Assembly: GCF_004684775.1 (NCBI RefSeq)
Contig: NZ_SRIC01000059.1
Location: 1 to 33,929 of the forward strand
Origin: Streptomyces sp. MZ04
GTDB lineage: Bacteria; Actinomycetota; Actinomycetes; Streptomycetales; Streptomycetaceae
Direction of reading: 5' to 3'
Length of the DNA: 33,929 nucleotides
Part shown: one piece after another, positions 24,043-30,864 of the stretch
Layout: each line of letters opens with the position of its first letter
Numbering within the stretch: the stretch's first letter is position 1
Notes under the pieces: generated by a model
What the model saw: only the letters and a program-made list of their open reading frames with translations
What the model was told of the DNA's origin: nothing
Databases searched by the model: none
Position numbers and translations under genes: made by a program

Positions 24043-24923
24043 GCCACGCTCTCCGGGACCGGCTCCGGCGCCTTGTTCTGTGGTGTCTGGGGTTGCGGCT
24101 GCCAGCCCGGGCCCCTGAAGAGTCTGCCGCCCCGTTCGCGCCACGTCGTCGCCGTCTTCAGGTCCTTCGCTATCGCCGCGTACTCGTGCGTCGCCACCCG
24201 CAGCGGGTTGTACGTGGTGATGTTCTTGGTCAGGCCGTAGACGGGGCGGTCCGTCTCGGCGACCCAGGAGCCGAACATGCGGTCCCAGATGATCAGGATG
24301 CCGCCGAAGTTGCGGTCCAGGTAGCCGCCCTGCGAGGCGTGGTGGACGCGGTGGTGCGAGGGGGTGTTGAAGACGTACTCGAAGGGCCGGGGCAGCTTGT
24401 CGATGCGTTCGGTGTGGATCCAGAACTGGTAGACGAGGTTCGCCGACGAGCAGAACGCGAGCGCCGCCGGATGCACGCCGAGCGCGACCAGGGGGACGTA
24501 GAAGGGCCAGACCGTCAGGCTCGTCCAGGGCTGGCGCAGCGCCGTGGTGAGGTTGAACTTGCGGCTGGAGTGGTGCACCACGTGGCAGGCCCACAGGATG
24601 CGGATGACGTGGTGTCCGCGGTGCGACCAGTAGTAGAAGAAGTCCTGCGCGAGCAGCATCAGCGGGACGGTCCACCACAGCACGGGGATGTGCAGCGGCG
24701 TCAGCGTGTAGATCGCCGTGTAGATGGCGACGATCGGGATCTTCCACAGGAAGTCGAAGACGAGGCTGCCGAGGCCCATGGTGATGGAGGTGGCGGCGTC
24801 CTTCGTCTCGTACCCGGCGTCGTCCTCGTCGGGATGGATCCGGTGGCTCACGATCTCCACGACGGTGAGCAGCACGAAGGCGGGTATGGACCACAGCACG
24901 ACATCGGGCAGGTTCGGCGGCAT
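24039..24923 (-). CDS. Fatty acid hydroxylase/sterol desaturase-family diiron enzyme (AGMO-like)
   Basis: This is a membrane diiron oxygenase of 294 residues. All three histidine boxes are present: SHRGHH, HVVHHS and HHRVHHA, plus a further His in WIHTERID. Four to five helices precede and separate them. In this superfamily the layout is closest to alkylglycerol monooxygenase (TMEM195/AGMO), which oxidises ether lipids to a hemiacetal that releases a fatty aldehyde; C-5 sterol desaturase-like activity is the alternative. Coupling to a lysoplasmalogenase favours ether lipids. A palindrome and promoter-like boxes lie about 60 nt upstream. Confidence 0.85.
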   Translation of the reverse strand: MPPNLPDVVLWSIPAFVLLTVVEIVSHRIHPDEDDAGYETKDAATSITMGLGSLVFDFLWKIPIVAIYTAIYTLTPLHIPVLWWTVPLMLLAQDFFYYWSHRGHHVIRILWACHVVHHSSRKFNLTTALRQPWTSLTVWPFYVPLVALGVHPAALAFCSSANLVYQFWIHTERIDKLPRPFEYVFNTPSHHRVHHASQGGYLDRNFGGILIIWDRMFGSWVAETDRPVYGLTKNITTYNPLRVATHEYAAIAKDLKTATTWRERGGRLFRGPGWQPQPQTPQNKAPEPVPESVA

Positions 24924-24979
24924 GGGTGCACCGTAAAGGCCCCTGACGGGCCGCCGCTAGACGTAGTTACCGACAAGTA

Positions 24980-24992
24980 TTACCGGTGGTAA
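24980..24992. promoter_or_regulatory. Palindrome upstream of the hydroxylase-lysoplasmalogenase operon
   Basis: TTACC-GGT-GGTAA is a perfect inverted repeat. On the minus strand, TTACCA overlaps its start and TAACTA follows 17 nt later, giving plausible -35 and -10 boxes for the operon. CGGTAATAC and CGGTAACTAC also form a direct repeat here. It fits a repressor site; no regulator gene is adjacent. Confidence 0.45.
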
Positions 24993-25003
24993 GACGACGG
25001 ATG

Positions 25004-25020
25004 TTGGCGGGCCCCGCCAA
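25004..25020 (-). terminator. Hairpin after the VIT1-type transporter gene
   Basis: TTGGCGG-GCC-CCGCCAA is a perfect 7-bp stem lying 11 nt beyond the transporter stop. It probably ends that transcript before the downstream operon promoter. Confidence 0.5.
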
Positions 25021-25030
25021 AATCGGACGC

Positions 25031-25747
25031 TCAGACGCCGACCGCCCCGAGCAGCGCGCCCGCCCCGTGGGTGACCGCCATGGCCAGCGCTCCACCTGCC
25101 ATGTTCCGCAGCACGGCGGGACGCACGGCCGCTGAGCCGAGGCGCGCGCTGCTCCAGCCCGTGAGGGCGAGCGCGCCGAGGACCGAGACGACGGTGACGG
25201 CGAGGCGCCAGTCGGCGGGCGGCAGGACGATCGCGAGGAGCGGAAGGAGCGCGCCCATGGTGAAGGCGACGAAGCTGGCCCAGGCGGCGTGCCACGGGTT
25301 GGTGAGTTCGTCGGGGTCGATACCGAGCTCCACGCGCGCGTGGGCCCGCAGCGCGTCCCGCTCGGTGAGCTGCCGGGCCGCCTCGAGGGCCACGTCGCGG
25401 CTGAGCCCGCGCTCTTCGAGGAGGCCGGTCAGCTCGGCCAGTTCGGCCTCGGGCTGCTCCCGCAGCTCGCGCTTCTCCATGGCGAGGGCGGCCTTCTCGG
25501 AGTCGCGCTGGGTGGACACGGAGACGTACTCGCCCGCGGCCATCGACATCGACCCGGCGAGCAGTCCGGCCAGGCCCGCCGTGAGCAGGGTGCCGCGGTC
25601 GTCGGTGGCGCCCGCGACGCCGACGACGAGGCCCGCCGTGGAGACGATGCCGTCGTTGGCCCCGAGCACGGCAGCCCGCAGCCAGTTGAGCCGCGAGGCG
25701 AGCGCGCCGCCGTGCGCCTCGTCGTGTTCCGGTGCCTGATCGCTCAC
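25031..25747 (-). CDS. VIT1/CCC1-family iron/manganese transporter
   Basis: The protein has 238 residues and five membrane helices. NWLRAAVLGANDGIVSTAGLVVGVAGA is the family signature in helix 1, with the Asp and the GxN motif that line the metal path. The cytoplasmic segment between helices 2 and 3 (QRDSEKAALAMEKREL, then LEERGLSRDVALEAA) is the metal-binding domain rich in Glu. Plant and yeast relatives move Fe2+ or Mn2+ by proton exchange out of the cytoplasm; efflux is the likely direction here. The start is a GTG with no clear ribosome site. Confidence 0.88.
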   Translation of the reverse strand: MSDQAPEHDEAHGGALASRLNWLRAAVLGANDGIVSTAGLVVGVAGATDDRGTLLTAGLAGLLAGSMSMAAGEYVSVSTQRDSEKAALAMEKRELREQPEAELAELTGLLEERGLSRDVALEAARQLTERDALRAHARVELGIDPDELTNPWHAAWASFVAFTMGALLPLLAIVLPPADWRLAVTVVSVLGALALTGWSSARLGSAAVRPAVLRNMAGGALAMAVTHGAGALLGAVGV

Positions 25748-25794
25748 CCGGGGAGGGTCTCACCCCGGGCGAGCGAGTCGGCAGGGGCACGCCG

Positions 25795-27093
25795 TCACCA
25801 GACGCGTACCGACCCTCCCGGGGCGAACACCGGGCTCGTCGCGCCGGCGGGCACCTCCTTGAGGGGTTCGTCCAATTCCTGGACGGTCGGTCCGACCTGC
25901 GCCGCGATCGCGTCGAGGAGCTCGAGGTCGAAGCCGTAGACGCGGGCCGCGTTGCCGCCGACCATGGCCGCTATGTCGTCCTTGGGGAAACCCGCGTAGG
26001 CGATGCGCAGGCCTTCGCGCGAGTACGGGTGCGTGCCTTCGTCGTGCGGGTAGTCGCTGCCCCACATGATCTTGTCGAGGCCGATCCGGTCCCGCATCCG
26101 CGCCTCGTGCGGGCGCATGAAGCTCGCGCCCACGAAGCAGTTCTCGCGCCAGACCTCGGACGGCCCCTTGCCCATCGAATCGGCAAGGCCCGCACCGAAC
26201 TTCGACTCCGCGGTCTCGGCCGTGTCCGCCTTCGAAGCCGCCGCGACCAGCCGCCCGTGGTAGTAGTCCAGCATGTCGAGCACACCCGGGATCCAGCCCG
26301 AGCCCTGCTCGGTGAGGACGAGCCTGAGCTCCGGGTGGCGGCGGAAGGCACCGCCGAACACGAGGTGCCACAGCGCCCGGTGCGAGAACCACGTCGTCTC
26401 CACCATGAAGACGGCGCGCGCGGCCGGTTCCTCGCCCAGCGGTGGCGACGCCGAGCCCGCGTGGTGGTTGACCGGCACGCCGCGCTCGGCGCAGGCCGCC
26501 CAGATGGGGTCGTACGTCGCGGAGTAGAGCTCGGCGAGTCCCGATCCCGGCGGCGTGCCGGGCAGCAGGAGGCCGCCCCTGAGCCCGGCGTCGGCCGCCC
26601 AGTGAATCTCCTTGACGGCCTCGTCGACGTCGTTGAGGAGGATCTGGAAGACGCCCGCCCTGCGGCCCGGAGCCGCGGCGCAGAAGTCGGCGAGCCAGCG
26701 GTTGTGGGCCCGCAGGCCCGCCCAGCGCTGCTCGAACTCCTCGCGCGTGGGCGCCGGGGCCATCAGGGAGGCGCTGGGGAAGAACGGCGGGATGGTGTTC
26801 GGGAAGACGACCTCGGCGACGATGCCGTCCTGTTCCAGTTCGGCGACGCGGCGGTCCGAGTTCCAGTTGCGGTCGGCGGTGTCGGCGAGGAGGTCCTCGT
26901 ACGGATTGACGTAGGTGGCCGCCCACGCGTCGAACGCGTCGTGGTGGCGGGACTCCAAGTAGGGCTTGTAGTCGAGGAGATCGGCGCCCGCGTGGCAGTC
27001 GGCCGAGATGACGGTGTAGCGCTCTTCGGTCATGCCCTCTTCGGTCATGCGCTCATCGGTCATGCCCTCTTCGGTCATGCGCTGCCGGCTCAT
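25795..27093 (-). CDS. ACMSD-type amidohydrolase (Amidohydro_2), second of a tandem pair
   Basis: This is a metal-dependent hydrolase/decarboxylase of the TIM-barrel amidohydrolase superfamily, 432 residues. D32-C-H34 (SADCHAG) stands where the family has H/E-x-H, NHHAGS supplies a later His, and GSDYPHDEG holds the conserved Asp. Relatives decarboxylate or hydrolyse ring-cleavage or beta-keto acids. The ATG at 27093 overlaps the previous stop (ATGA). The first 25 residues are four pentapeptide repeats (MTEEG, MTDER, MTEEG, MTEER), each with its own in-frame ATG and a GAGG-like box, so the true start could be any of 27093, 27078, 27063, 27048 or 27033. Last gene of the TetR-controlled operon. 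Confidence 0.85.
   Translation of the reverse strand: MSRQRMTEEGMTDERMTEEGMTEERYTVISADCHAGADLLDYKPYLESRHHDAFDAWAATYVNPYEDLLADTADRNWNSDRRVAELEQDGIVAEVVFPNTIPPFFPSASLMAPAPTREEFEQRWAGLRAHNRWLADFCAAAPGRRAGVFQILLNDVDEAVKEIHWAADAGLRGGLLLPGTPPGSGLAELYSATYDPIWAACAERGVPVNHHAGSASPPLGEEPAARAVFMVETTWFSHRALWHLVFGGAFRRHPELRLVLTEQGSGWIPGVLDMLDYYHGRLVAAASKADTAETAESKFGAGLADSMGKGPSEVWRENCFVGASFMRPHEARMRDRIGLDKIMWGSDYPHDEGTHPYSREGLRIAYAGFPKDDIAAMVGGNAARVYGFDLELLDAIAAQVGPTVQELDEPLKEVPAGATSPVFAPGGSVRVW
27019..27078 (-). repeat. Four 15-bp repeats that duplicate a start codon and ribosome site
   Basis: Reading the minus strand, ATGACCGAAGAGGGC or a close variant occurs four times in tandem at the start of the amidohydrolase gene. 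Each unit holds GAAGAGG (or GATGAGC) 3 to 9 nt before the next ATG. The ATG of each unit is in frame with the enzyme. Confidence 0.9.
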
Positions 27094-28388
27094 GTGTCCG
27101 CCCCCAGTACCGGGAAGTCGTTCTCCGTCAGCCAGTGGCGGCCCACGTCGCGCGAGCGCGCCCAGGAGGCCTCCACAGCCCGCTGAGCCGCGCCCTCGGT
27201 GGACTGGCCGAGTTCGGCGGGCGTCGGGCCGATGCGGGCGGCCAGCGGTGCCAGCTTCTCCGTGTCGAAGCCGAAGACCTCCGCCGCCGCGAGGCCCAGC
27301 ATCCGGCGGGTCTCCCCCACCGGGATGTCGTGGAAGGTTTTCTTCAGCCACGCGCGCGTGTCGGGCCAGGTCCCTTCGGGGTGCGGGAAATCGCTGCCCC
27401 AGAGGATGTTGTCCACGCCGATCTCGTAGCGCTGGGCGAGTTCGCGGCGCTTGGTGTTGGTGGCGCAGACGAAGAGCTGCCGGTCCAGGTACTCGTGCGG
27501 GGCCCGCTTGAGCTCCGCGAACGGGGAGAGCTTCTTGCCGCCGTGCGCGCCCAGGTAAAGGCGGTCCATGAACCACAGGAGGTTCGGCAGCCACCAGCAG
27601 CCGGACTCCGCGACGCCGAACTTCAGCCCCGGGTGGCGTTCGAAGACGCCGGACCAGAGCATGAACCACAGCGGCCGCGCGGGCCACCAGGTCACTTCGG
27701 AGACGTAGATCCCCAGGTGGTCGCCGTACTCGTGGCGCGGTGCCGCCCCGGAGTGGGTGACCACGGGCATCGCGCACTCGGCGGCCGCCGCCCACACGGG
27801 GTCGTAACGGCGGTCGTGGTAGGGCGCCTTGTCGACCCACATGGAGGGGATCATCAGCGCGCCGAGCCCCGACTCCTTGGCCCGGTGCACCTCGGCGACG
27901 ACCCGGTCGACCTCTCCGGTGATGGGCAACAGGGCGACACCGCAGTGCCGTTCGGGATGCTCGGAGACGAAGTCGGCCAGCCAGCGGTTGTGCGCCTGCG
28001 CGCCCGCCATGCCGAGCTCGGGGTCCTGGTCGCCGGAGAGGCCGAGGCCCACCCCGAAGGGGGCGGCCGTCTGGCTGTCCACGGCGTCCGCGTCGGGGAA
28101 GACGACCTCGGCGGCCACGCCGTCGCCGTCGAGCTCCTTGAGGCGCTGTGCGGTCTCCCAGCCGCCGCGCAGGCCTTCTTCGTTGTCCTGGAACCACTTG
28201 GCGGCGAACGCGTCGTTGCGGATGCCGAGCCGGGTCGCCTCCTGGCGGCGGGCGTCGCGCTCGCCGAGGAACTGGTCGAACTCCCGGTGGAAGCGGCTGT
28301 CCAGATAGGGCCGGTACTCCTCGGTGGGGAGCCCGGCGTGGCAGTCGGAGGAGATGATCAGGTACGGGTCGTTCTGCTGAGCCGTCAT
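27090..28388 (-). CDS. ACMSD-type amidohydrolase (Amidohydro_2), first of a tandem pair
   Basis: This paralogue of the downstream enzyme also has 432 residues. D15-C-H17 (SSDCHAG), VVTHSGA and GSDFPHPEG mark the metal site. AHNRWLADF in the middle is shared with the partner. An insertion of about 20 residues (DADAVDSQTAAPFGVGLGLSG) follows the second strand. GAGGGA lies 8 nt before the ATG. The SDR gene ends 14 nt upstream and the partner starts within its stop codon. The similar length and adjacent position suggest duplication, and perhaps a heteromeric enzyme or successive steps on one substrate. Confidence 0.87.
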   Translation of the reverse strand: MTAQQNDPYLIISSDCHAGLPTEEYRPYLDSRFHREFDQFLGERDARRQEATRLGIRNDAFAAKWFQDNEEGLRGGWETAQRLKELDGDGVAAEVVFPDADAVDSQTAAPFGVGLGLSGDQDPELGMAGAQAHNRWLADFVSEHPERHCGVALLPITGEVDRVVAEVHRAKESGLGALMIPSMWVDKAPYHDRRYDPVWAAAAECAMPVVTHSGAAPRHEYGDHLGIYVSEVTWWPARPLWFMLWSGVFERHPGLKFGVAESGCWWLPNLLWFMDRLYLGAHGGKKLSPFAELKRAPHEYLDRQLFVCATNTKRRELAQRYEIGVDNILWGSDFPHPEGTWPDTRAWLKKTFHDIPVGETRRMLGLAAAEVFGFDTEKLAPLAARIGPTPAELGQSTEGAAQRAVEASWARSRDVGRHWLTENDFPVLGADT

Positions 28389-28402
28389 CACACGTCCCTC
28401 AG

Positions 28403-29287
28403 TCAGTCGAGGATGAAGTTTTCCAGGTACGACGGATCGGCGCGGTCCAGCATCGACCGCGACCTCGCCTTGATCTGCCGGTCGCTGTGCTCGCTCTCCG
28501 GGAGCAGCCAGAAGCGCCCGGCCGCGATGCCCTGCGCCACGAAGTCCGCGACCTGCTCGACGGGCGTGAACTCCACCTCCTGGCCCGCCTCCTTCATCGC
28601 CGTCTCCCACTGGTCGAGGCTGCGGTAAGGGGTCCTGCGGGGGCGGGACTTGGCGTACCGGTCGGGGCGGTTGCGGTGCGACTCCCACAGCCCCGTGCGC
28701 AGCATGTGCGGCCCCGGGAAGAGCACGGAGGCGCCCACGCGCGCGTGCTCCGCCTTCAGATGGGCGTACAGCGACTCGGTCATCGTCACCACGGCGGCCT
28801 TGGTGACCGCGTACACGGACGCCGTCGGCAGCGGTGCGATGCCGCCGTCCCCGGAGGACGTGTTGACGACATGGCCCGGCTCGCCGCCCGCGATCATCCG
28901 GGGCACGAAGGCCTGGATGCCGTGGAAGACGCCCCACACGTTGACCTCGAAGGCCCACTTCCAGTCGTTCGGCTCGTGCTCCCACATGCGGCCCTCGGCG
29001 CCCGAGCCGACCCCCGCGTTGTTGCACAGCACATGGACGGCGCCGAACTTCTCGTATGCCGTGTCGGCGAGCGCGAAGACCTGCTCGCGTGAGCCGACGT
29101 CGACCACGCGCGCGTGCACGCTCGCCCCGTCCTCGCGCAGCCCGGCCGCCGCCTTCTCCAGGGCGCTCTCCTCGACGTCCGCGAGGACCACCTTCAGTCC
29201 TTGTGCCGCGAACCGCCGCGCCATCGCGAGGCCGATGCCGCTCGCCGCGCCCGTGACGACGGCGACCTGCCCTTCGCGCAGCTCCAT
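28403..29287 (-). CDS. SDR family oxidoreductase
   Basis: This is a classical NAD(P)-dependent short-chain dehydrogenase of 294 residues. TGAASGIG at about 12-19 binds the cofactor, the Asp in LADVEES after strand 2 favours NAD(H), and NNAG follows. Catalysis uses a Ser in TSSGDG and the YAVTK Tyr-Lys pair. A C-terminal extension of about 50 residues (FTPVEQVADFVAQGI, then RSRSMLD) probably covers the active site. It starts one base after the decarboxylase-family stop, so the two are coupled. It would oxidise or reduce a hydroxyl/keto group on the cluster's substrate, which is unknown. Confidence 0.88.
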   Translation of the reverse strand: MELREGQVAVVTGAASGIGLAMARRFAAQGLKVVLADVEESALEKAAAGLREDGASVHARVVDVGSREQVFALADTAYEKFGAVHVLCNNAGVGSGAEGRMWEHEPNDWKWAFEVNVWGVFHGIQAFVPRMIAGGEPGHVVNTSSGDGGIAPLPTASVYAVTKAAVVTMTESLYAHLKAEHARVGASVLFPGPHMLRTGLWESHRNRPDRYAKSRPRRTPYRSLDQWETAMKEAGQEVEFTPVEQVADFVAQGIAAGRFWLLPESEHSDRQIKARSRSMLDRADPSYLENFILD

Positions 29288-29288
29288 C

Positions 29289-30086
29289 TCAGACGCTCCC
29301 CTCGGGCGGGCCGTCGAGGATCTGCTGGGGGTCGTCGTAGCGCTGGTGGATGTAGGGCAGGAGGGCCTGCGCGCTGACCCGTTCGACGACGCGGCCCTTC
29401 TGGTCGGTGGTCTTCTCGCCGATGGTGATCTCGACGACCGCCCGCACGGGGAGGTCGGCGACCGGGTCGTACATGGACTCGCGCAGCACGATGTCGCCGG
29501 TGACGGCCTCCAGCTTGCGGACCTTCTCGTTGCGTACGCAGTGCACGAGCACCGGGTCCGCGTCGAAGCCCGAACCGTCCACTCCAGGAAGGAACTTGAA
29601 GTAGAAGTCGGTCTTCCGCGCCGGCTCCGGGAGCGGCAGGTCGCCGCTGACCGCGCCGCGCACCTCGACGAACGCGATGCCGTGCCGGGCGAGCCGGGCG
29701 CCGACGACCAGGCCGTCGCGCTCCACCTCCACCTCGCCGAGCTTCTTCGGCTCCCCGAAGACCTCGCGCCCGCCGATCAGGGCGCGCTCGTGGGTCATCG
29801 GCATGACGAGCGGATACCAGCCCTCCACTCCCCCGTGCTCGGCGGCCACCGCCACCGAGCCCGCGCCCAGCGGATAGCCCGGCAGGTCGACCTTGCTGAT
29901 GTTGGCCCGCACCAGAGGGCGGTGCGTGGGCTTGAGCGGCGGCGGCAGGACGGCCGCCACCGCGTCCGGGTCGCTCTCCCAGACGGCCACCACGCCGGTG
30001 GACCAGATGTCGGGGAGCTTCGAGCTCGCGGTGCGCGTCGCGGCGATCTCCGCCTCGGTGCGCGCTCCGTAACGTACGCGTCCCAT
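29289..30086 (-). CDS. Acetoacetate decarboxylase-family protein
   Basis: The protein has 265 residues and the ADC beta-cone fold pattern. FGEPKKLG at 110-117 holds the Lys pair that in acetoacetate decarboxylase gives the Schiff-base lysine with a lowered pKa, here K114/K115. The substrate is not fixed by sequence: family members also act as aldolases or hydratases. GGGTGG precedes the ATG. It is the first gene of the minus-strand operon, directly downstream of the divergent promoter and palindrome shared with tetR. Confidence 0.85.
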   Translation of the reverse strand: MGRVRYGARTEAEIAATRTASSKLPDIWSTGVVAVWESDPDAVAAVLPPPLKPTHRPLVRANISKVDLPGYPLGAGSVAVAAEHGGVEGWYPLVMPMTHERALIGGREVFGEPKKLGEVEVERDGLVVGARLARHGIAFVEVRGAVSGDLPLPEPARKTDFYFKFLPGVDGSGFDADPVLVHCVRNEKVRKLEAVTGDIVLRESMYDPVADLPVRAVVEITIGEKTTDQKGRVVERVSAQALLPYIHQRYDDPQQILDGPPEGSV

Positions 30087-30145
30087 GTCGTACCACCCTT
30101 CGTCGGCGCGGGAGTCGGACCCGCGACGGGGACTTGCGGGAGGTC

Positions 30146-30174
30146 TTGCGGAAGGTTCTGTAACACAGTTACAA
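30146..30174 (+). promoter_or_regulatory. Putative tetR promoter
   Basis: TTGCGG (30146-30151) and TTACAA (30169-30174) are separated by 17 nt. The expected start of transcription is within a few bases of the GTG at 30183, so tetR would have almost no leader. The -10 overlaps the palindrome, consistent with autorepression. Confidence 0.4.
30159..30173. promoter_or_regulatory. 15-bp palindromic operator, probable TetR site
   Basis: TGTAAC-ACA-GTTACA is a perfect inverted repeat in the 96-nt divergent region between tetR and the decarboxylase-family operon. TetR proteins commonly bind such sites, and TGTAAC/GTTACA half-sites are frequent for actinobacterial members. It overlaps the likely tetR -10 and could block the opposite promoter too. 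Confidence 0.7.
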
Positions 30175-30182
30175 CAGGAGCC

Positions 30183-30833
30183 GTGAAGAGTGAAGAGCCG
30201 CGTCATGAAGGAACGCGTACGCATCTGAACCGGGAGCAGGTGCTCGCCGCCGCCGCCGCGCTCGTCAAACAGCACGGCCCGCAGGGCCTGACCATGCGCA
30301 AGCTCGCCGCCGAACTCGGCACCGCCGTCACCTCGATCTACTGGCACGTGGGCAACCGCGAGTCGCTCCTGGACGCGCTCGTCGAGCGCACCCTCGCCGA
30401 CCTCCGCGAGATCCGCCCCTCCGGAAAGACCCCCGCCCGGCGCATCGCCTCCGTGGCGCGCGCCCTGCGCCGCCAGCTGCGCGACCATCCGCACCTCGTC
30501 GCGATGGTGCACGAACGCGGCCTCACCGAGCGGATGTTCCTGCCCGCCCAGCGGGTCCTGGTGCACGAGGTGCACGCGGCGGGCCTGCGGGGCGCGCGGG
30601 CGGCCGACGCGGTGCGCGCCGTCCAGGTCCATGTCGTCGGGCACGTCCTGGTCGAGCGCAACCGCGAACGGGCGCCGGTGCAGCGGCCCGGCGAGGAGGA
30701 GCTGTGGACGGCGGAGACCGCCGAGGACGATCCGGAGCTCGCCGGCGCGCTCGCCGCGCCCGTCGACCCGGAGGCGTTGTTCACCACATCCGTGCGCGCG
30801 CTCGTGGCCGGACTGCTCGGACCGGGGACCTGA
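30183..30833 (+). CDS. TetR family transcriptional regulator
   Basis: The protein has 216 residues. Residues about 15-60 form the TetR helix-turn-helix (LNREQVLAAAAALVKQHG, then LTMRKLAAELGTAVTSIYWHV), and the remainder is a helical ligand-binding domain of the TetR_C type with VHVVGHVL near residue 145. The GTG start at 30183 has GGAG only two bases upstream, so initiation may be leaderless. It most likely represses the divergent decarboxylase/SDR/amidohydrolase operon and itself, released by a pathway substrate or product. Confidence 0.9.
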   Translation: MKSEEPRHEGTRTHLNREQVLAAAAALVKQHGPQGLTMRKLAAELGTAVTSIYWHVGNRESLLDALVERTLADLREIRPSGKTPARRIASVARALRRQLRDHPHLVAMVHERGLTERMFLPAQRVLVHEVHAAGLRGARAADAVRAVQVHVVGHVLVERNRERAPVQRPGEEELWTAETAEDDPELAGALAAPVDPEALFTTSVRALVAGLLGPGT

Positions 30834-30850
30834 CTGTCAGTCGCGGCCCG

Positions 30851-30856
30851 TATCCT
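30851..30856 (+). promoter_or_regulatory. Putative -10 box of a near-leaderless exonuclease gene
   Basis: TATCCT lies 8 nt before the ATG at 30865, which puts transcription start almost on the start codon. No good -35 is visible upstream. Confidence 0.3.
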
Positions 30857-30864
30857 CAGGGACC

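Noticed and set aside
25795..28197. One 800-residue protein covering both amidohydrolase regions
   Set aside because: The upper part is an out-of-frame shadow of the first amidohydrolase. The true second gene starts at the ATGA overlap at 27093.
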